64,000 nucleotides of DNA from Tateyamaria omphalii. Its GTDB lineage: Bacteria > Pseudomonadota > Alphaproteobacteria > Rhodobacterales > Rhodobacteraceae. A program made the position numbers and the translations under genes. Position 1 is the stretch's first letter; every line of letters begins with the position of its first letter. Where the stretch lies: the NCBI RefSeq assembly GCF_001969365.1, contig NZ_CP019312.1:2542001-2606000 (forward strand), read 5' to 3'. Under the pieces are notes generated by a model. The model saw only the letters and a program-made list of their open reading frames with translations, ran no database searches and was not told where the DNA came from. Below are positions 9,075 through 17,515 of the stretch, in pieces.

Positions 9075-10175
9075 TCAATTCAGCATCGGTCGATGGGCCA
9101 AGGTCTCCGCCCTGTCCAACATCCGGCTGACCGTCCGCAAGCTCAATCGTGCGTTTGAGATGGCACCGCAATCGAAGACATCGACCAGGGCCTGCAGCGC
9201 AGGTTCGGGGAGGCCGCGTCGTGTTCCTTCCGCGATCGCGAATTGACGAAGTTGCTCCGGCGTCAGCTCCGGCAGGTCCAGAACGACGCAGCGGCTTTGA
9301 AACGGCGCTGGTAAGCCCTTGCGGCCGTTGGCCGTCAGGACAAAGTTCACCCATGACATGTCCATTTGTATTTGAAAGAACGGGCATTGCCATTCGCGGG
9401 CCGTCATACGTTCCAGCAGCGGCAGCAAAGCATCGGTGAGCGTATGGCGTGAGCCTTTGTTCGAATACACCTCGTCAGCCTTCTCGACCTCATCCACGAT
9501 CATCAGCGGCCCCGCGTGACGGTCCCGCAGCACCGTTTGCACCAGCTTGCCCGGCGATGCGCTGCCCCAGCCCTTTTGCAGACCGACGATGGAGAATGCG
9601 GCGGGTTCTCCTGTGGCTTCGATCTTGGTCGTTGGCACATTCAGATGATGTGCCAAACGTCGTGCCCAAAAGCTCTTGCCAATCCCCGGTGAGCCGGCCA
9701 GCACCAGCGGATTGAACCGGACACCAGGTAGCCCTTCGCGCGCTGATGCGCGCAGTCCGTGCCACACCGCCTCCGTCGCGGGGCCCATCCAAGGCATTTC
9801 CGCATGCAGGGCCGCGGCGATCTCGTCGGCTTCGTGCTCGGTAGTGATTTTCGCGACCGGCAAGCCCCCGCGCAGGGGCGTCAGGCGAGCACGGTTTTCT
9901 TCACTCAGATGATACATGCCCGTCTTGGAATGCGCCCGTTCGAGCAGCCGCATGGCACGGCGTTTGATGCGGCGGCGATCAGTCTCGTCGATCAGGTTGT
10001 AGAGCGGAACCAGGTCTTCCTCCGTAATCTTTCCCGCCGCCAGATCAGCCTCTTGTGCCTCTCGGCGGAAGCGCTTGAGGAATCTCGTCCAACGCTCCTC
10101 GATGTCGCGGAGCTTGGCGATGTCGTCCATGAAGGTGAGGTTGTGAAACGGTATTGTCGTCGTGGCGCGGGTCAT
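9075..10175 (-). CDS. AAA+ ATPase of transposon right-end module (element A copy)
   Basis: This 366-residue protein has Walker A GSPGIGKS (161-168), Walker B LMIVDEVEKA (~224-233) and a sensor-like LTANGRKG, preceded by a ~150-residue basic helical N-terminal region. The overall style is Lon/MoxR-like AAA+. It is about 93% identical to the copy at 33425-34525. The ATG at 10175 has AAAGGA upstream. The gene starts ~300 bp inside the right end of element A, and the upstream non-coding sequence is conserved with the other copy. Function unknown; it may be a defence or maintenance component, or part of the transposition system. Confidence 0.8.
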   Translation of the reverse strand: MTRATTTIPFHNLTFMDDIAKLRDIEERWTRFLKRFRREAQEADLAAGKITEEDLVPLYNLIDETDRRRIKRRAMRLLERAHSKTGMYHLSEENRARLTPLRGGLPVAKITTEHEADEIAAALHAEMPWMGPATEAVWHGLRASAREGLPGVRFNPLVLAGSPGIGKSFWARRLAHHLNVPTTKIEATGEPAAFSIVGLQKGWGSASPGKLVQTVLRDRHAGPLMIVDEVEKADEVYSNKGSRHTLTDALLPLLERMTAREWQCPFFQIQMDMSWVNFVLTANGRKGLPAPFQSRCVVLDLPELTPEQLRQFAIAEGTRRGLPEPALQALVDVFDCGAISNARLSLRTVSRMLDRAETLAHRPMLN

Positions 10176-10380
10176 GGTGGAGTCCTTTCAAGGCGCGAAG
10201 ACGTCTCCGCGCAGGTCGCCCACGCCGAAAGCGATTGAGCGATGAGTGATGAAAGGTTCCGGAACCCTGAGGAACTTTTAGGGAACATCAGCGACGCATA
10301 GCAAGCCCTCGGCACGACGGGCCAATGCTGCGGTCAGCTTAAAGACAGCTCATGCGTCGAAGATAAGTAACGTGTTGATT

Positions 10381-10416
10381 GCAAAATAAAACCACCGAAA
10401 GCTGCGCTCTCGGTGG
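10381..10416 (-). terminator. Rho-independent terminator inside right end of element A
   Basis: CCACCGA (10392-10398) pairs with TCGGTGG (10410-10416), extended by a few pairs and one mismatch. Read on the minus strand, the stem is followed by TTTTATTTTG. It would stop transcription entering the element from its nrdJ-side flank, and now from the tns operon of B. Confidence 0.7.
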
Positions 10417-10481
10417 TCATTTGATCTGTGCCGAGAGGTCAAAAAACCAACCGGAATGGACACGTTATGCTATGTCAAACA
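10415..10481. repeat. Right-end terminal repeats of element A
   Basis: The outer site is 10458-10481, reading TGTTTGACATAGCATAACG inward from the terminus. The inner site is 10415-10430 (inward CACAGATCAAATGACC). The same two sites at the same relative spacing occur in the right end of element B. They are probable TnsB binding sites. Confidence 0.75.
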
Positions 10482-10483
10482 TC

Positions 10484-10488
10484 AGATG
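10484..10488. repeat. Left copy of 5-bp target duplication AGATG of element B
   Basis: AGATG immediately precedes the TGT terminus of B at 10489 and is repeated at 34831-34835 directly after the ACA terminus. Five-base duplications are the rule for Tn7-like transposons. Confidence 0.85.
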
Positions 10489-10598
10489 TGTGGAGACATA
10501 GCAAAATGTGACCATTCTGTCACTCCTGGGCGCTGATTTCATTGGATAATTTTAGCCCACTGGCGGCTAAAATGACCTTTTGCACAGATCAAATGGCC
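10489..10598. repeat. Left-end terminal repeats of element B
   Basis: The terminus TGTGGAGACATAGC starts at 10489, and the outer site GACATAGCAAAATGTGACC runs 10495-10513. A second site, CACAGATCAAATGGCC at 10583-10598, is the exact inverse of the inner site of the right end (34765-34780). A weaker related stretch is GGCGGCTAAAATGACC at 10562-10577. These are probable TnsB sites. Confidence 0.8.
10549..10573. terminator. Hairpin in left end of element B
   Basis: ATTTTAGCC (10549-10557) and GGCTAAAAT (10565-10573) form a 9-bp perfect stem with a 7-base loop. AT-rich flanks on both sides make it a possible bidirectional terminator; it also overlaps a weak terminal-repeat-like site. Confidence 0.45.
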
Positions 10599-10610
10599 AT
10601 CGAAAGTTCG

Positions 10611-10633
10611 AAAAAATGCCGCCCGAAGGCGGC
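10611..10633 (-). terminator. Rho-independent terminator of the tns operon
   Basis: On the minus strand GCCGCC-TTCG-GGCGGC (10618-10633) is followed by ATTTTTT (10611-10617). It lies 42 bp after the tniQ stop and should end the leftward tnsA-B-C-tniQ transcript before the transposon end. Confidence 0.85.
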
Positions 10634-10674
10634 AATTTGGTAAATCGTTGGGCTTTCACCCCGCTGAAGCCACT

Positions 10675-12228
10675 TCACCCCATCCAGAACCGAATCTCAT
10701 CGGACGCATCTGGCGGCGGATCTGCGATGCATGCCATGATCTCATCAGGTGAAACCAAGACCGCTTCGAATCCTTGGCAACCCTGAAGCCGATAGACCCT
10801 TGGCAGAAATTGGCCAAACAGCATTTCGAGAATGGCCCTTAAAGTAACCCGAGATTTCTCCGCAGCTTTGGCGAGATTGACGTGGGTTTCGGGAGGCTCA
10901 TCTACAAGCGGGCCGGCACCTTCGATGAACTTGAGCGTCCGTTGAACCGACCGTCCGTCGATCGACTTCCCCAGCTTGCTTTGCAGCTGACCGTGGTCCT
11001 GAATTCTCTTCAGCTGTCCTAATGAAATCAACTCAGCCACGATTGGACGTGATGCAGAGAGCATATCCGGCACCTGCGTCACCGGTACCGCGCGCTTTGC
11101 CCTGTCGATCAGGACCTTCGCCTTGGCATAATCGGCAACCACATTCCGAGCGCTCTTCTGCCCCTCTTCATCCCCAATCAAACCGGCAACGCGTAAGACA
11201 TTGGCCAGTGTCTTCGAATGCAATCCCTCAGCCTTCGCGATCGACGTGATGCTAGACAACCGTGGATGTGCAACCGGCTTCCCGAGCAGCATCTGGCCCG
11301 GGACCAGAGGAACATGTTCGATGATAACATCTCGAACGAGGTCACGAATTGGCCCGGGATCCTTTGTCAATCTGCTGGAGAACAACCACCCGTAGAGCAT
11401 GCCAAATGCGCTGCGTGGGCTCGGATGCCCGTTCTGTCGGAGACAGCTTGTAAGGGTTTCGGCCAGAACGGCCCGAATTGCATCAGGACCCCCCTCCAAC
11501 AATGACCAACCAGTGCGGCTCGCAGCATCCCACATGTCTTCCGTCATGTCGGTTGCTTTTTTGCTAGGTCCGTAATGCAAAAGGCCACCCAGCATTTCAC
11601 TGGCACGGCAGACTTGGTCGACCCTCTGATCGTCCAGAAAGACAGGGCCAGTCTCACCCGCCAACCGGCGTTCGATATATGTCTGCAAAGGAGACGGCTC
11701 TCTCCGGGCACGTGTCTTCGCAACCTCCAGCTGCTCCGCGAGTGCTTCCGGCATGGCCTGAAGCTCGTGAAGCATGTCGCTCCACTTGCCCATACGGATG
11801 TCGCTCATTGGCAGATTGTGTTTCGGACAGGTCCGATAGGGTGCCAGCCGCCACTGAACCCGATGGCGCATCGCCTCACTAGGATGCTCGCAGCCGTCGA
11901 CGTCCTCAGCAATGCAGAGCGGGCAAAACCGGGTCACGGGTCCCGTGGTGAACTCTGCTGAGAACTCTTCGCCGCGCATCTGAAAGTGGCGATGTCCGAC
12001 AGCGACGATACTGTTGTGGACCACCCCTGCTGGATCTTCGCCAGCTTTGGCACAGAGCGTCTCGACCGCCTCAAGCTTGGCACGCGCAAGATCGGCAGCC
12101 GGGATCCCCAGATCGTTCAGAAACGGCACGACGCGGCCTCCCGTATGGAAGGCCGCCTGCCGCGATGCCCATGACATCGGCGTTTCACCAGTATGGAACG
12201 CGATTTTCGGAAACAGCATACTCATCAA
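10675..12228 (-). CDS. tniQ: TniQ/TnsD-family target selector
   Basis: The 517-residue protein has an N-terminal MSWASRQAAFHTGG region and the TniQ zinc-finger pattern FCPLCIAEDVDG followed by HRVQWRLAPYRTCPKHNLPM (~residues 95-140). The C-terminal two thirds is helical with HTH-like repeats, as in TnsD/TniQ proteins that bind a specific attachment site. The start overlaps the tnsC stop (ATGA), so it is the last gene of a coupled operon. Given the insertion point, it is the best candidate to recognise the 3' end of nrdJ; that is inference from position. Confidence 0.88.
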   Translation of the reverse strand: MMSMLFPKIAFHTGETPMSWASRQAAFHTGGRVVPFLNDLGIPAADLARAKLEAVETLCAKAGEDPAGVVHNSIVAVGHRHFQMRGEEFSAEFTTGPVTRFCPLCIAEDVDGCEHPSEAMRHRVQWRLAPYRTCPKHNLPMSDIRMGKWSDMLHELQAMPEALAEQLEVAKTRARREPSPLQTYIERRLAGETGPVFLDDQRVDQVCRASEMLGGLLHYGPSKKATDMTEDMWDAASRTGWSLLEGGPDAIRAVLAETLTSCLRQNGHPSPRSAFGMLYGWLFSSRLTKDPGPIRDLVRDVIIEHVPLVPGQMLLGKPVAHPRLSSITSIAKAEGLHSKTLANVLRVAGLIGDEEGQKSARNVVADYAKAKVLIDRAKRAVPVTQVPDMLSASRPIVAELISLGQLKRIQDHGQLQSKLGKSIDGRSVQRTLKFIEGAGPLVDEPPETHVNLAKAAEKSRVTLRAILEMLFGQFLPRVYRLQGCQGFEAVLVSPDEIMACIADPPPDASDEIRFWMG

Positions 12229-13193
12229 GTGCGCGCCTTGCCTGAGCGGCGCTTGGAAAAGGCGGCGGCGTCCTCATCCGCATCTGGTTTGAGGAGCAGA
12301 TAGTTGTCCGCATAGAAGACATTCTGCGACGCAAGACATGCCTCGTTCATCGCATAGGCGGAGGCAAAGTCGTCGATCGTCAAATGCTCCGCATTGCGGG
12401 CAATCGCGAACTCCATGGCAACCAGCAAAAGCTCGACAGCGCGGCCAAAGCGATACCGTGCGCCATGGAAAACGCGTGCAACAAGGTCGGCTTCCACTGG
12501 CGGCTCAAGGTCGACCCGCGCACAGTAATCCGCCATCACCGTGCGGAACATGTCTCCGTGCGCCGCCTCGGTGAGCTCCGGCAAAACCATCGCGGTGAAC
12601 CGACGTTTCACCTGTGGATCGGTCCGAATGACCTGTGCAAGATCTTCGGTGCCAGACAGAATGACGGCGACAGCATCGTCGCCTTGCATCAACGATTTGA
12701 GGGCGCGCAGGATGGCCTTACGGTCTGCGCAGAACAAATCCTGGGCCTCGTCGATCCAAAGCACTGCGACGCCCAGCTTGCTCAGTCGATGGCGAAAGAG
12801 CTGCCAAAGAGACCATGCTTCCTGACGCGGGTTGGCATCGGGATATCCGGACCGCTCCAACAGCGCGAGCGTCATGCTCTTGAAGGTCGCAGGACTGGGC
12901 ACCGGACACGCAATGACACGGGGCACCCCATCATCGGCCGGAGCCAGTTCGGGGATCTTGGTCAGCGTACGGTCCATCAGGTGCGACTTCCCACTGCCGG
13001 GATCCCCTACCAACATCATTCCACGGGTCTCCCCAGTCTTGGTGAAGAAGCGGGCTGTGGGGAGGAGATTGCCCTCCCCGTCCCGTGCGAGGAGCCGCTT
13101 GACGTGCAGGGCGGCCTCAGCATCCCAATCCAACCCGATGTGCAGTTTGCGGACTGCGTCCAGAGCGGCTTCCTTGTTGACGAAATCTTTCAT
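12225..13193 (-). CDS. tnsC: TnsC/TniB-family AAA+ transposition regulator
   Basis: The 322-residue ATPase has Walker A GDPGSGKS (63-70), Walker B VAVLWIDEAQ (~142-151) and sensor LSGTEDL, with the N-terminal basic region typical of TniB. In Tn7-like systems it bridges the target-bound TniQ and the transposase. The start lies 3 bp after the tnsB stop and its own stop overlaps tniQ. It is distinct in sequence from the AAA ATPases at the right ends. Confidence 0.9.
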   Translation of the reverse strand: MKDFVNKEAALDAVRKLHIGLDWDAEAALHVKRLLARDGEGNLLPTARFFTKTGETRGMMLVGDPGSGKSHLMDRTLTKIPELAPADDGVPRVIACPVPSPATFKSMTLALLERSGYPDANPRQEAWSLWQLFRHRLSKLGVAVLWIDEAQDLFCADRKAILRALKSLMQGDDAVAVILSGTEDLAQVIRTDPQVKRRFTAMVLPELTEAAHGDMFRTVMADYCARVDLEPPVEADLVARVFHGARYRFGRAVELLLVAMEFAIARNAEHLTIDDFASAYAMNEACLASQNVFYADNYLLLKPDADEDAAAFSKRRSGKART

Positions 13194-13195
13194 GA

Positions 13196-15403
13196 TCAGT
13201 CCTCCTCGATCGTGATGTTGGTTGGCTTCGCAGGCAGATCCGAGGGTGCGGTCGCACCGCCAGACGGTTTTTTCGGCGCGTTGTGATCCATGGGAACACC
13301 GGTCAGTTCTTCCGTGGACGGAATATGATGGCCCAGTTCACCCTTCTGCTGAGCAGGCGCCTTGCGCTCGAAGAATTCGACCCCGGCCAACAGGTCCCGC
13401 TCGGCGCGCTCCATGCGCTCCTCGGACCAGTCTTCAAGGTTCAGGCTGGACGCCTGCTTCGCTTGCTCGTTGCGATCATTGATGGCCTTGATGGCTTCGC
13501 GCACCGCTACATTGTCCAAGCGGTTCGAGGTCGGGTTGGCCGAACGGGTATGCCGGATGGCCGTCAGCCAGGTCTGTGCAGCTACCCCTTTCAGGGAAGT
13601 GTCCAGGGCCGGAACTTCGAACCACTCCTTGCCCAATCGAACCAAAATCGTGCCGATGTCCTTTGGGTGCCACCGCACATCGACCATGTGCGGATCCTTG
13701 CGGCGCATGTAGGTCTGCAGGTGTTCTGCCTGGTAGCTTACCCCGAGGATCGTGATCCCGGTCTTGTCGAGGCGATACTGACGCTGCTGTCCAAAACACA
13801 GGCGCATCATCTCCATGTCCGGCGGAGGAAGAACCCCGTACTCCTTGCTAAGGCGACGCCACGCCTTGACGGGTGTCTCGCCATTCAGCCCACCGTGGGG
13901 CGTGTTGTGGTAGATGTCCGTCACCCAACGGATCAGGGCGAAGGTGAAGTCATCCAAGGTCAAGACGGCCCGCTTCTCCGGATCGGCATCACCTTTCTCG
14001 ATGATGCTGCTGAAGGTGTGACCCGTCAGTCGTGGCGCGAAATCGCTTGCGAAGGTTCCGAACACCCGCTCGATGATACCGCGGTTCTCAGGCACACCGT
14101 TCATCGCCATTTCCCATGCGACGCCGAGATCGCTGGCCGACATGCGAAACCGCTGCGACTTGAAGGCCGCGCCGCCGTCGAAAACGATCAGTTCAGGCGT
14201 GCCATGCATGTCCCAAGGCGTCATGCCGCCCACAGCATCTGACCACGCGCCTTTGTTGGTCGTGATCATCTGCAGAAGCTGAACAGCCGCTTCCTCTCCG
14301 GGATTGCGGCTCAACACCATCCCAACGATGCAGCGCGTGGCACAACAGATTGCAGCGGTCAGTGTCCAGCGACCACACTTTTTGCGCTTAGCCTTGCCCG
14401 ATCCGCCTTCATCACCTTCGACGTACAGACCCAGCGAGCGCTTCTCGTCATCCTCCAAGAGGTCATAAATCCCGCTGCTCTGCATCAGCGTCATGACATC
14501 GACCGTCCACTCGTCAATCTCAACGTGCTCCAAAGGCCGCGTCACCGTGACACCGTTCAGAACCGGTCGGAACTTCTTGCGTGCGGCGGCTTCCCCGTTG
14601 CGGGCCAATTCAACCTGATAGGGATCAAGCGCACGGATGGCGCGGCGCACGGTTTCGCGGCTGGGGATTGTGAGCGGCGATTGTCCATTCGCGGCGCGTT
14701 GCTCGTTGCGATCGTGGAAGCTGATTTGCACCTGCTCATGAACATGCTTGATTGTCGGCTTTTCAGGGGAGAGATACGTGCGCACCTCTTTCATCATCAG
14801 ACCGATCGCTTCCGGGCCCATCCGGTTCGATCGGTTGCCACGGCAATCGATCCGGTCGACAAGACCGCTCCGGCCGAGGTTGTCCATGGCACTCAGCCAA
14901 CGACGCAAGGTGCGCGGCGACGGACGAACGCTGAAGTCTTCTCCTTTTGGCAACTTCTCCTTCCCCGACGGGTTAAGATTGTCGGAAAGTTCCATGGCAC
15001 GCCCCATCAATGCCGCCATGTTTGCCTTGATGGACTCGTCCGTGAATTTCAGAAGTCCTTCGCCGTGCATGTCGAGAGCAGCCTGGCAATACGCTTCTTT
15101 CTTGCTCGACCGAACCTTGATGCCACCGACGAGACCACCGTGAGCAGTGCTCATCTGCAATTGGCGCTTCGCAACGAAGTGCGGATCGAAATATCCACGC
15201 TCAACCCGGATCGCATGCGCATTTCCGAGCCGCTGCATGTCCTGATGAGTAAATTGCTGAGCGAGTTGCGTTTCATCATCGCGGACGAACACAAAGCCGA
15301 CTTCTGTTTCCTGGTGGAGCCGGTAACCTACGCCTTCAATGGTGACGCGATCAAATTTGCCAAAGGCGTAACGGGCGTTTTGGTTGGTGAACGAGAGATC
15401 CAT
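13196..15403 (-). CDS. tnsB: TnsB/TniA-family DDE transposase
   Basis: The 735-residue protein carries the retroviral-integrase-like DDE triad: D297 in HVEIDEW, D409 in LIVFDGG and E445 in GIIERVFG. N-terminal helical DNA-binding domains (residues ~90-260) and a C-terminal beta-barrel plus acidic tail fit TnsB. It should bind the end repeats and join 3' ends to target DNA. The ATG at 15403 has GAAAGGAAA upstream. It is separated from tnsA by 384 bp, unusual for this otherwise tightly packed operon. Confidence 0.92.
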   Translation of the reverse strand: MDLSFTNQNARYAFGKFDRVTIEGVGYRLHQETEVGFVFVRDDETQLAQQFTHQDMQRLGNAHAIRVERGYFDPHFVAKRQLQMSTAHGGLVGGIKVRSSKKEAYCQAALDMHGEGLLKFTDESIKANMAALMGRAMELSDNLNPSGKEKLPKGEDFSVRPSPRTLRRWLSAMDNLGRSGLVDRIDCRGNRSNRMGPEAIGLMMKEVRTYLSPEKPTIKHVHEQVQISFHDRNEQRAANGQSPLTIPSRETVRRAIRALDPYQVELARNGEAAARKKFRPVLNGVTVTRPLEHVEIDEWTVDVMTLMQSSGIYDLLEDDEKRSLGLYVEGDEGGSGKAKRKKCGRWTLTAAICCATRCIVGMVLSRNPGEEAAVQLLQMITTNKGAWSDAVGGMTPWDMHGTPELIVFDGGAAFKSQRFRMSASDLGVAWEMAMNGVPENRGIIERVFGTFASDFAPRLTGHTFSSIIEKGDADPEKRAVLTLDDFTFALIRWVTDIYHNTPHGGLNGETPVKAWRRLSKEYGVLPPPDMEMMRLCFGQQRQYRLDKTGITILGVSYQAEHLQTYMRRKDPHMVDVRWHPKDIGTILVRLGKEWFEVPALDTSLKGVAAQTWLTAIRHTRSANPTSNRLDNVAVREAIKAINDRNEQAKQASSLNLEDWSEERMERAERDLLAGVEFFERKAPAQQKGELGHHIPSTEELTGVPMDHNAPKKPSGGATAPSDLPAKPTNITIEED

Positions 15404-15787
15404 GGGAATTTCCTTTCAAGGGATCAGGCGGCATGAAGCCGCTGGACAGCCTGCCTAGGTCGGCAGGCGATTGAACTGAGTGAGAGACTGGAGAGGTCAG
15501 AGTGATGTCGGCAGAGTCTCTGTCAGGTCGTTGAACCATGCGTCGAACTTGATGCGCTCCAGCGGGTGGCGCGCGCGGAAAAATCCAACAGCAAAATCAG
15601 GAGTCTGGTCGCCAATCGGCTCAATGGCGCAGGGCGCATTATACAAAATGCAGGTCATTCAGTGTCCTTTCACCAGGCATAGAGAGGTCCAACCCAAGCG
15701 AGGGTCGCCTCGGCGGACTCAGAAAAGAGGGGGGGGAGGCCGGCCGCGCGGGATGGTTCACAGCGGGCCGACCTCAAGAGACGATGA
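15404..15787. other. 384-bp gap between tnsA and tnsB
   Basis: No convincing gene on either strand. It contains a G-rich tract around 15727-15735 and ends at the tnsB ribosome site. A separate promoter or leader for tnsB may lie here, but I see no clear promoter boxes. Confidence 0.4.
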
Positions 15788-16465
15788 TCAGATCATGCGT
15801 GCTCGCAACACTTCGGTGCTGCGTTCGATGCGCTCGTGGCGCAGCATCTGAAGGTGGCCGGAACGGATCAGGCGCGCGACAGCTCGAAAACCCATCCCTT
15901 CGAGGCGGGTTCGATCCACCAGATCACCGATCGTTGTGACAATGGGCGCATTGGCCAACACGTCCCGAGCAACCGGATCGGCGAAAGCATCAGGGCGACG
16001 TACTGAGTGGAACAGCTTCGCATTGTGCAACTCGACCGGGCAGACGTCCTCTTCGGTGAACAAGCGGAAATCGTCCAGAAAACACTGGGCAATGGCCTGC
16101 TCTTTGATACGCGCGAGCTTGCACTCATAAGCTTGGCTGACCCGGCTCGCCGGACGAACGGCGTAGCCGCAGACGGTGCCATCGATCCGTGTGACAACGA
16201 GGTCGATGAAATGGTCAAAAAACTCGCCGTGTTCATCATACCATGCAAACTGAACCTGTTCGACGAGGTCCAAGGTGTTTGGACGGTAGCCCAACACCAG
16301 GGCAGCGTTGGTCTCGAGATGGCTTTCAGTGCCAAGGCGCACGCCTTCCTGATCACCCAAAACGAGGCCGCCGGTAAAGTGCTTGGTTGAGCCAACCTGG
16401 GTCTTACGGTTGCCACGGCTGAATGCGGGAAGGCGGATACCGCCGGAGGAGAAGTGATAGGACAT
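15788..16465 (-). CDS. tnsA: TnsA-like endonuclease subunit
   Basis: The 225-residue protein matches the TnsA N-terminal nuclease layout: ESHLE (residues 48-52), then HFIDLVV with D88, then the strand ending YAVRP (101-105) where TnsA has a Lys motif. The lysine position is Arg104, and the preceding acidic residue is Ala. The C-terminal region has HTH-like helices. In Tn7, TnsA cuts the 5' ends to allow cut-and-paste; the altered motif leaves catalysis uncertain. The ribosome site is a weak AAAGAGA. Confidence 0.75.
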   Translation of the reverse strand: MSYHFSSGGIRLPAFSRGNRKTQVGSTKHFTGGLVLGDQEGVRLGTESHLETNAALVLGYRPNTLDLVEQVQFAWYDEHGEFFDHFIDLVVTRIDGTVCGYAVRPASRVSQAYECKLARIKEQAIAQCFLDDFRLFTEEDVCPVELHNAKLFHSVRRPDAFADPVARDVLANAPIVTTIGDLVDRTRLEGMGFRAVARLIRSGHLQMLRHERIERSTEVLRARMI

Positions 16466-17515
16466 GATCGTCTCTTTCTTTCGAAAATAGAAAAGGGAAC
16501 GCTCTCCCGGAGAAGCCGGAAGGCGGTTGATCCCAGCGGCTGTCCAACCGGCTTCACAAAAGACGCTGGGCGCCGATGCGGGCCGGATGAAGACATGCCT
16601 TTCCCGTTCCCATCCGAAGATGAGTTGGTTGGGATCACTTGTGCGTGGATAAACCGATGTCCTTGAAACGACCGCTCTCAGGTGGTAGCTTCGTGTTAGA
16701 GATAAGAAGACTTCGGTCTTTTGAGATAAGTCGCGGTCTGTTGGCGCAGGCCGCGCTTCTCATTCTAGGGTCAGATCATTGTTGTTCCTTTCCGGTGTTT
16801 GGTTCTCGTCGTTGGCTGGGCTTAACGGTATCTAAAGCCACGCCTTGAGAAAACTTTTTTCTGTTTTAATTCAATGCCCTACAAAGCACTGGTAGATCCA
16901 TTTTTCGCATATGGCACAGTAGTCAGATTTGTGCCGTTCGGAGATGGGTTTGCGAAATGCTGCGTCATGCCGCTCTTCGCCCAGTCCATCCAACCATGCG
17001 AAAATAATCCTGACTTTTTCAGTTAGTAATTTTTTCCGCGACATGAGCGGTCATTAATGTTCGAAAACGAAGCTAAGGAGGTACGCTGATCTGGCCCTGA
17101 TTCGCAGGTAACCACCAACCGTTGGTTCAGCTTTTCTAGCGGACAGCAGTCAGGTAGCGATCGCTCGGCTTTCCGCCTATTCGTTCCGTTCCTTGACATT
17201 GTCTTCCTTTCTACGAGGCAAGCCATCTCTCTTTGGCTTGGTGCGTTTCAATAAAGCTAGAAGTGCTCAATCGAATTTGGAAGTGCTGCCGGGCTTATTG
17301 TTGTTCACTTGAGTCAGGTTGCGTAGCAGGTTTTTATGCACTTGAAACAGGTCGATACGCCAGCCTGCCAGTACTGCTGCGGCCGGCTAGTTCGTTATAG
17401 CCCACGCGCTGAAATGATCGGCGTGTGAGAAGGGCGGCGAGACATGTGAGAACACGGGGTCTTCTGAGGCTAAGATGAGCGCCCGCTTGATGCGGAGGGA
17501 AATTCAGCATCATGC
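16466..17515. other. 1.05-kb region upstream of tnsA without a convincing gene
   Basis: This holds the promoter region of the tns operon and degraded sequence. A hairpin AAGAC-TTCG-GTCTT (16707-16720) followed by TT lies between two GAGATAAG copies. Downstream, around 16850-17040, the DNA is AT-rich. Short frames exist but lack ribosome sites and protein-like composition. A possible gene remnant is listed separately at 17267-17386. Confidence 0.5.
17267..17386 (-). pseudogene. Possible C-terminal remnant of an unknown gene
   Basis: On the minus strand a 39-codon frame between stops encodes a segment with the plausible run LAGWRIDLFQVHKNLLRNL and then NNNKPGSTSKFD before TGA. The residue pattern looks like a real protein end rather than random DNA. 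There is no start codon or upstream portion. The parent family is not recognised. Confidence 0.3.

Larger units (their letters stand above)
1..10481. mobile_element. Element A: older Tn7-like element, right part (left end not in window)
   Basis: The right terminus ACA at 10479-10481 ends a 24-bp repeat nearly identical to the right terminus of element B, and the ~300 bp inside it (terminator, AAA gene leader) match B as well. No matching left end was found up to position 1, so the copper and pAgo genes are assigned to A by position only. If A inserted as a Tn7-like element its 5-bp duplication should be TCAGA (10482-10486), to be found again before its left terminus. Confidence 0.6.

Noticed and set aside
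9075..10175. Right-end AAA ATPase as the TnsC of element A
   Set aside because: It does not resemble the TniB/TnsC at 12225-13193, is paired with a different partner, and element B carries both proteins.
17023..17226. 67-codon frame upstream of tnsA
   Set aside because: No ribosome site, and its Arg/Ser/Cys-rich composition is unlike a folded protein.
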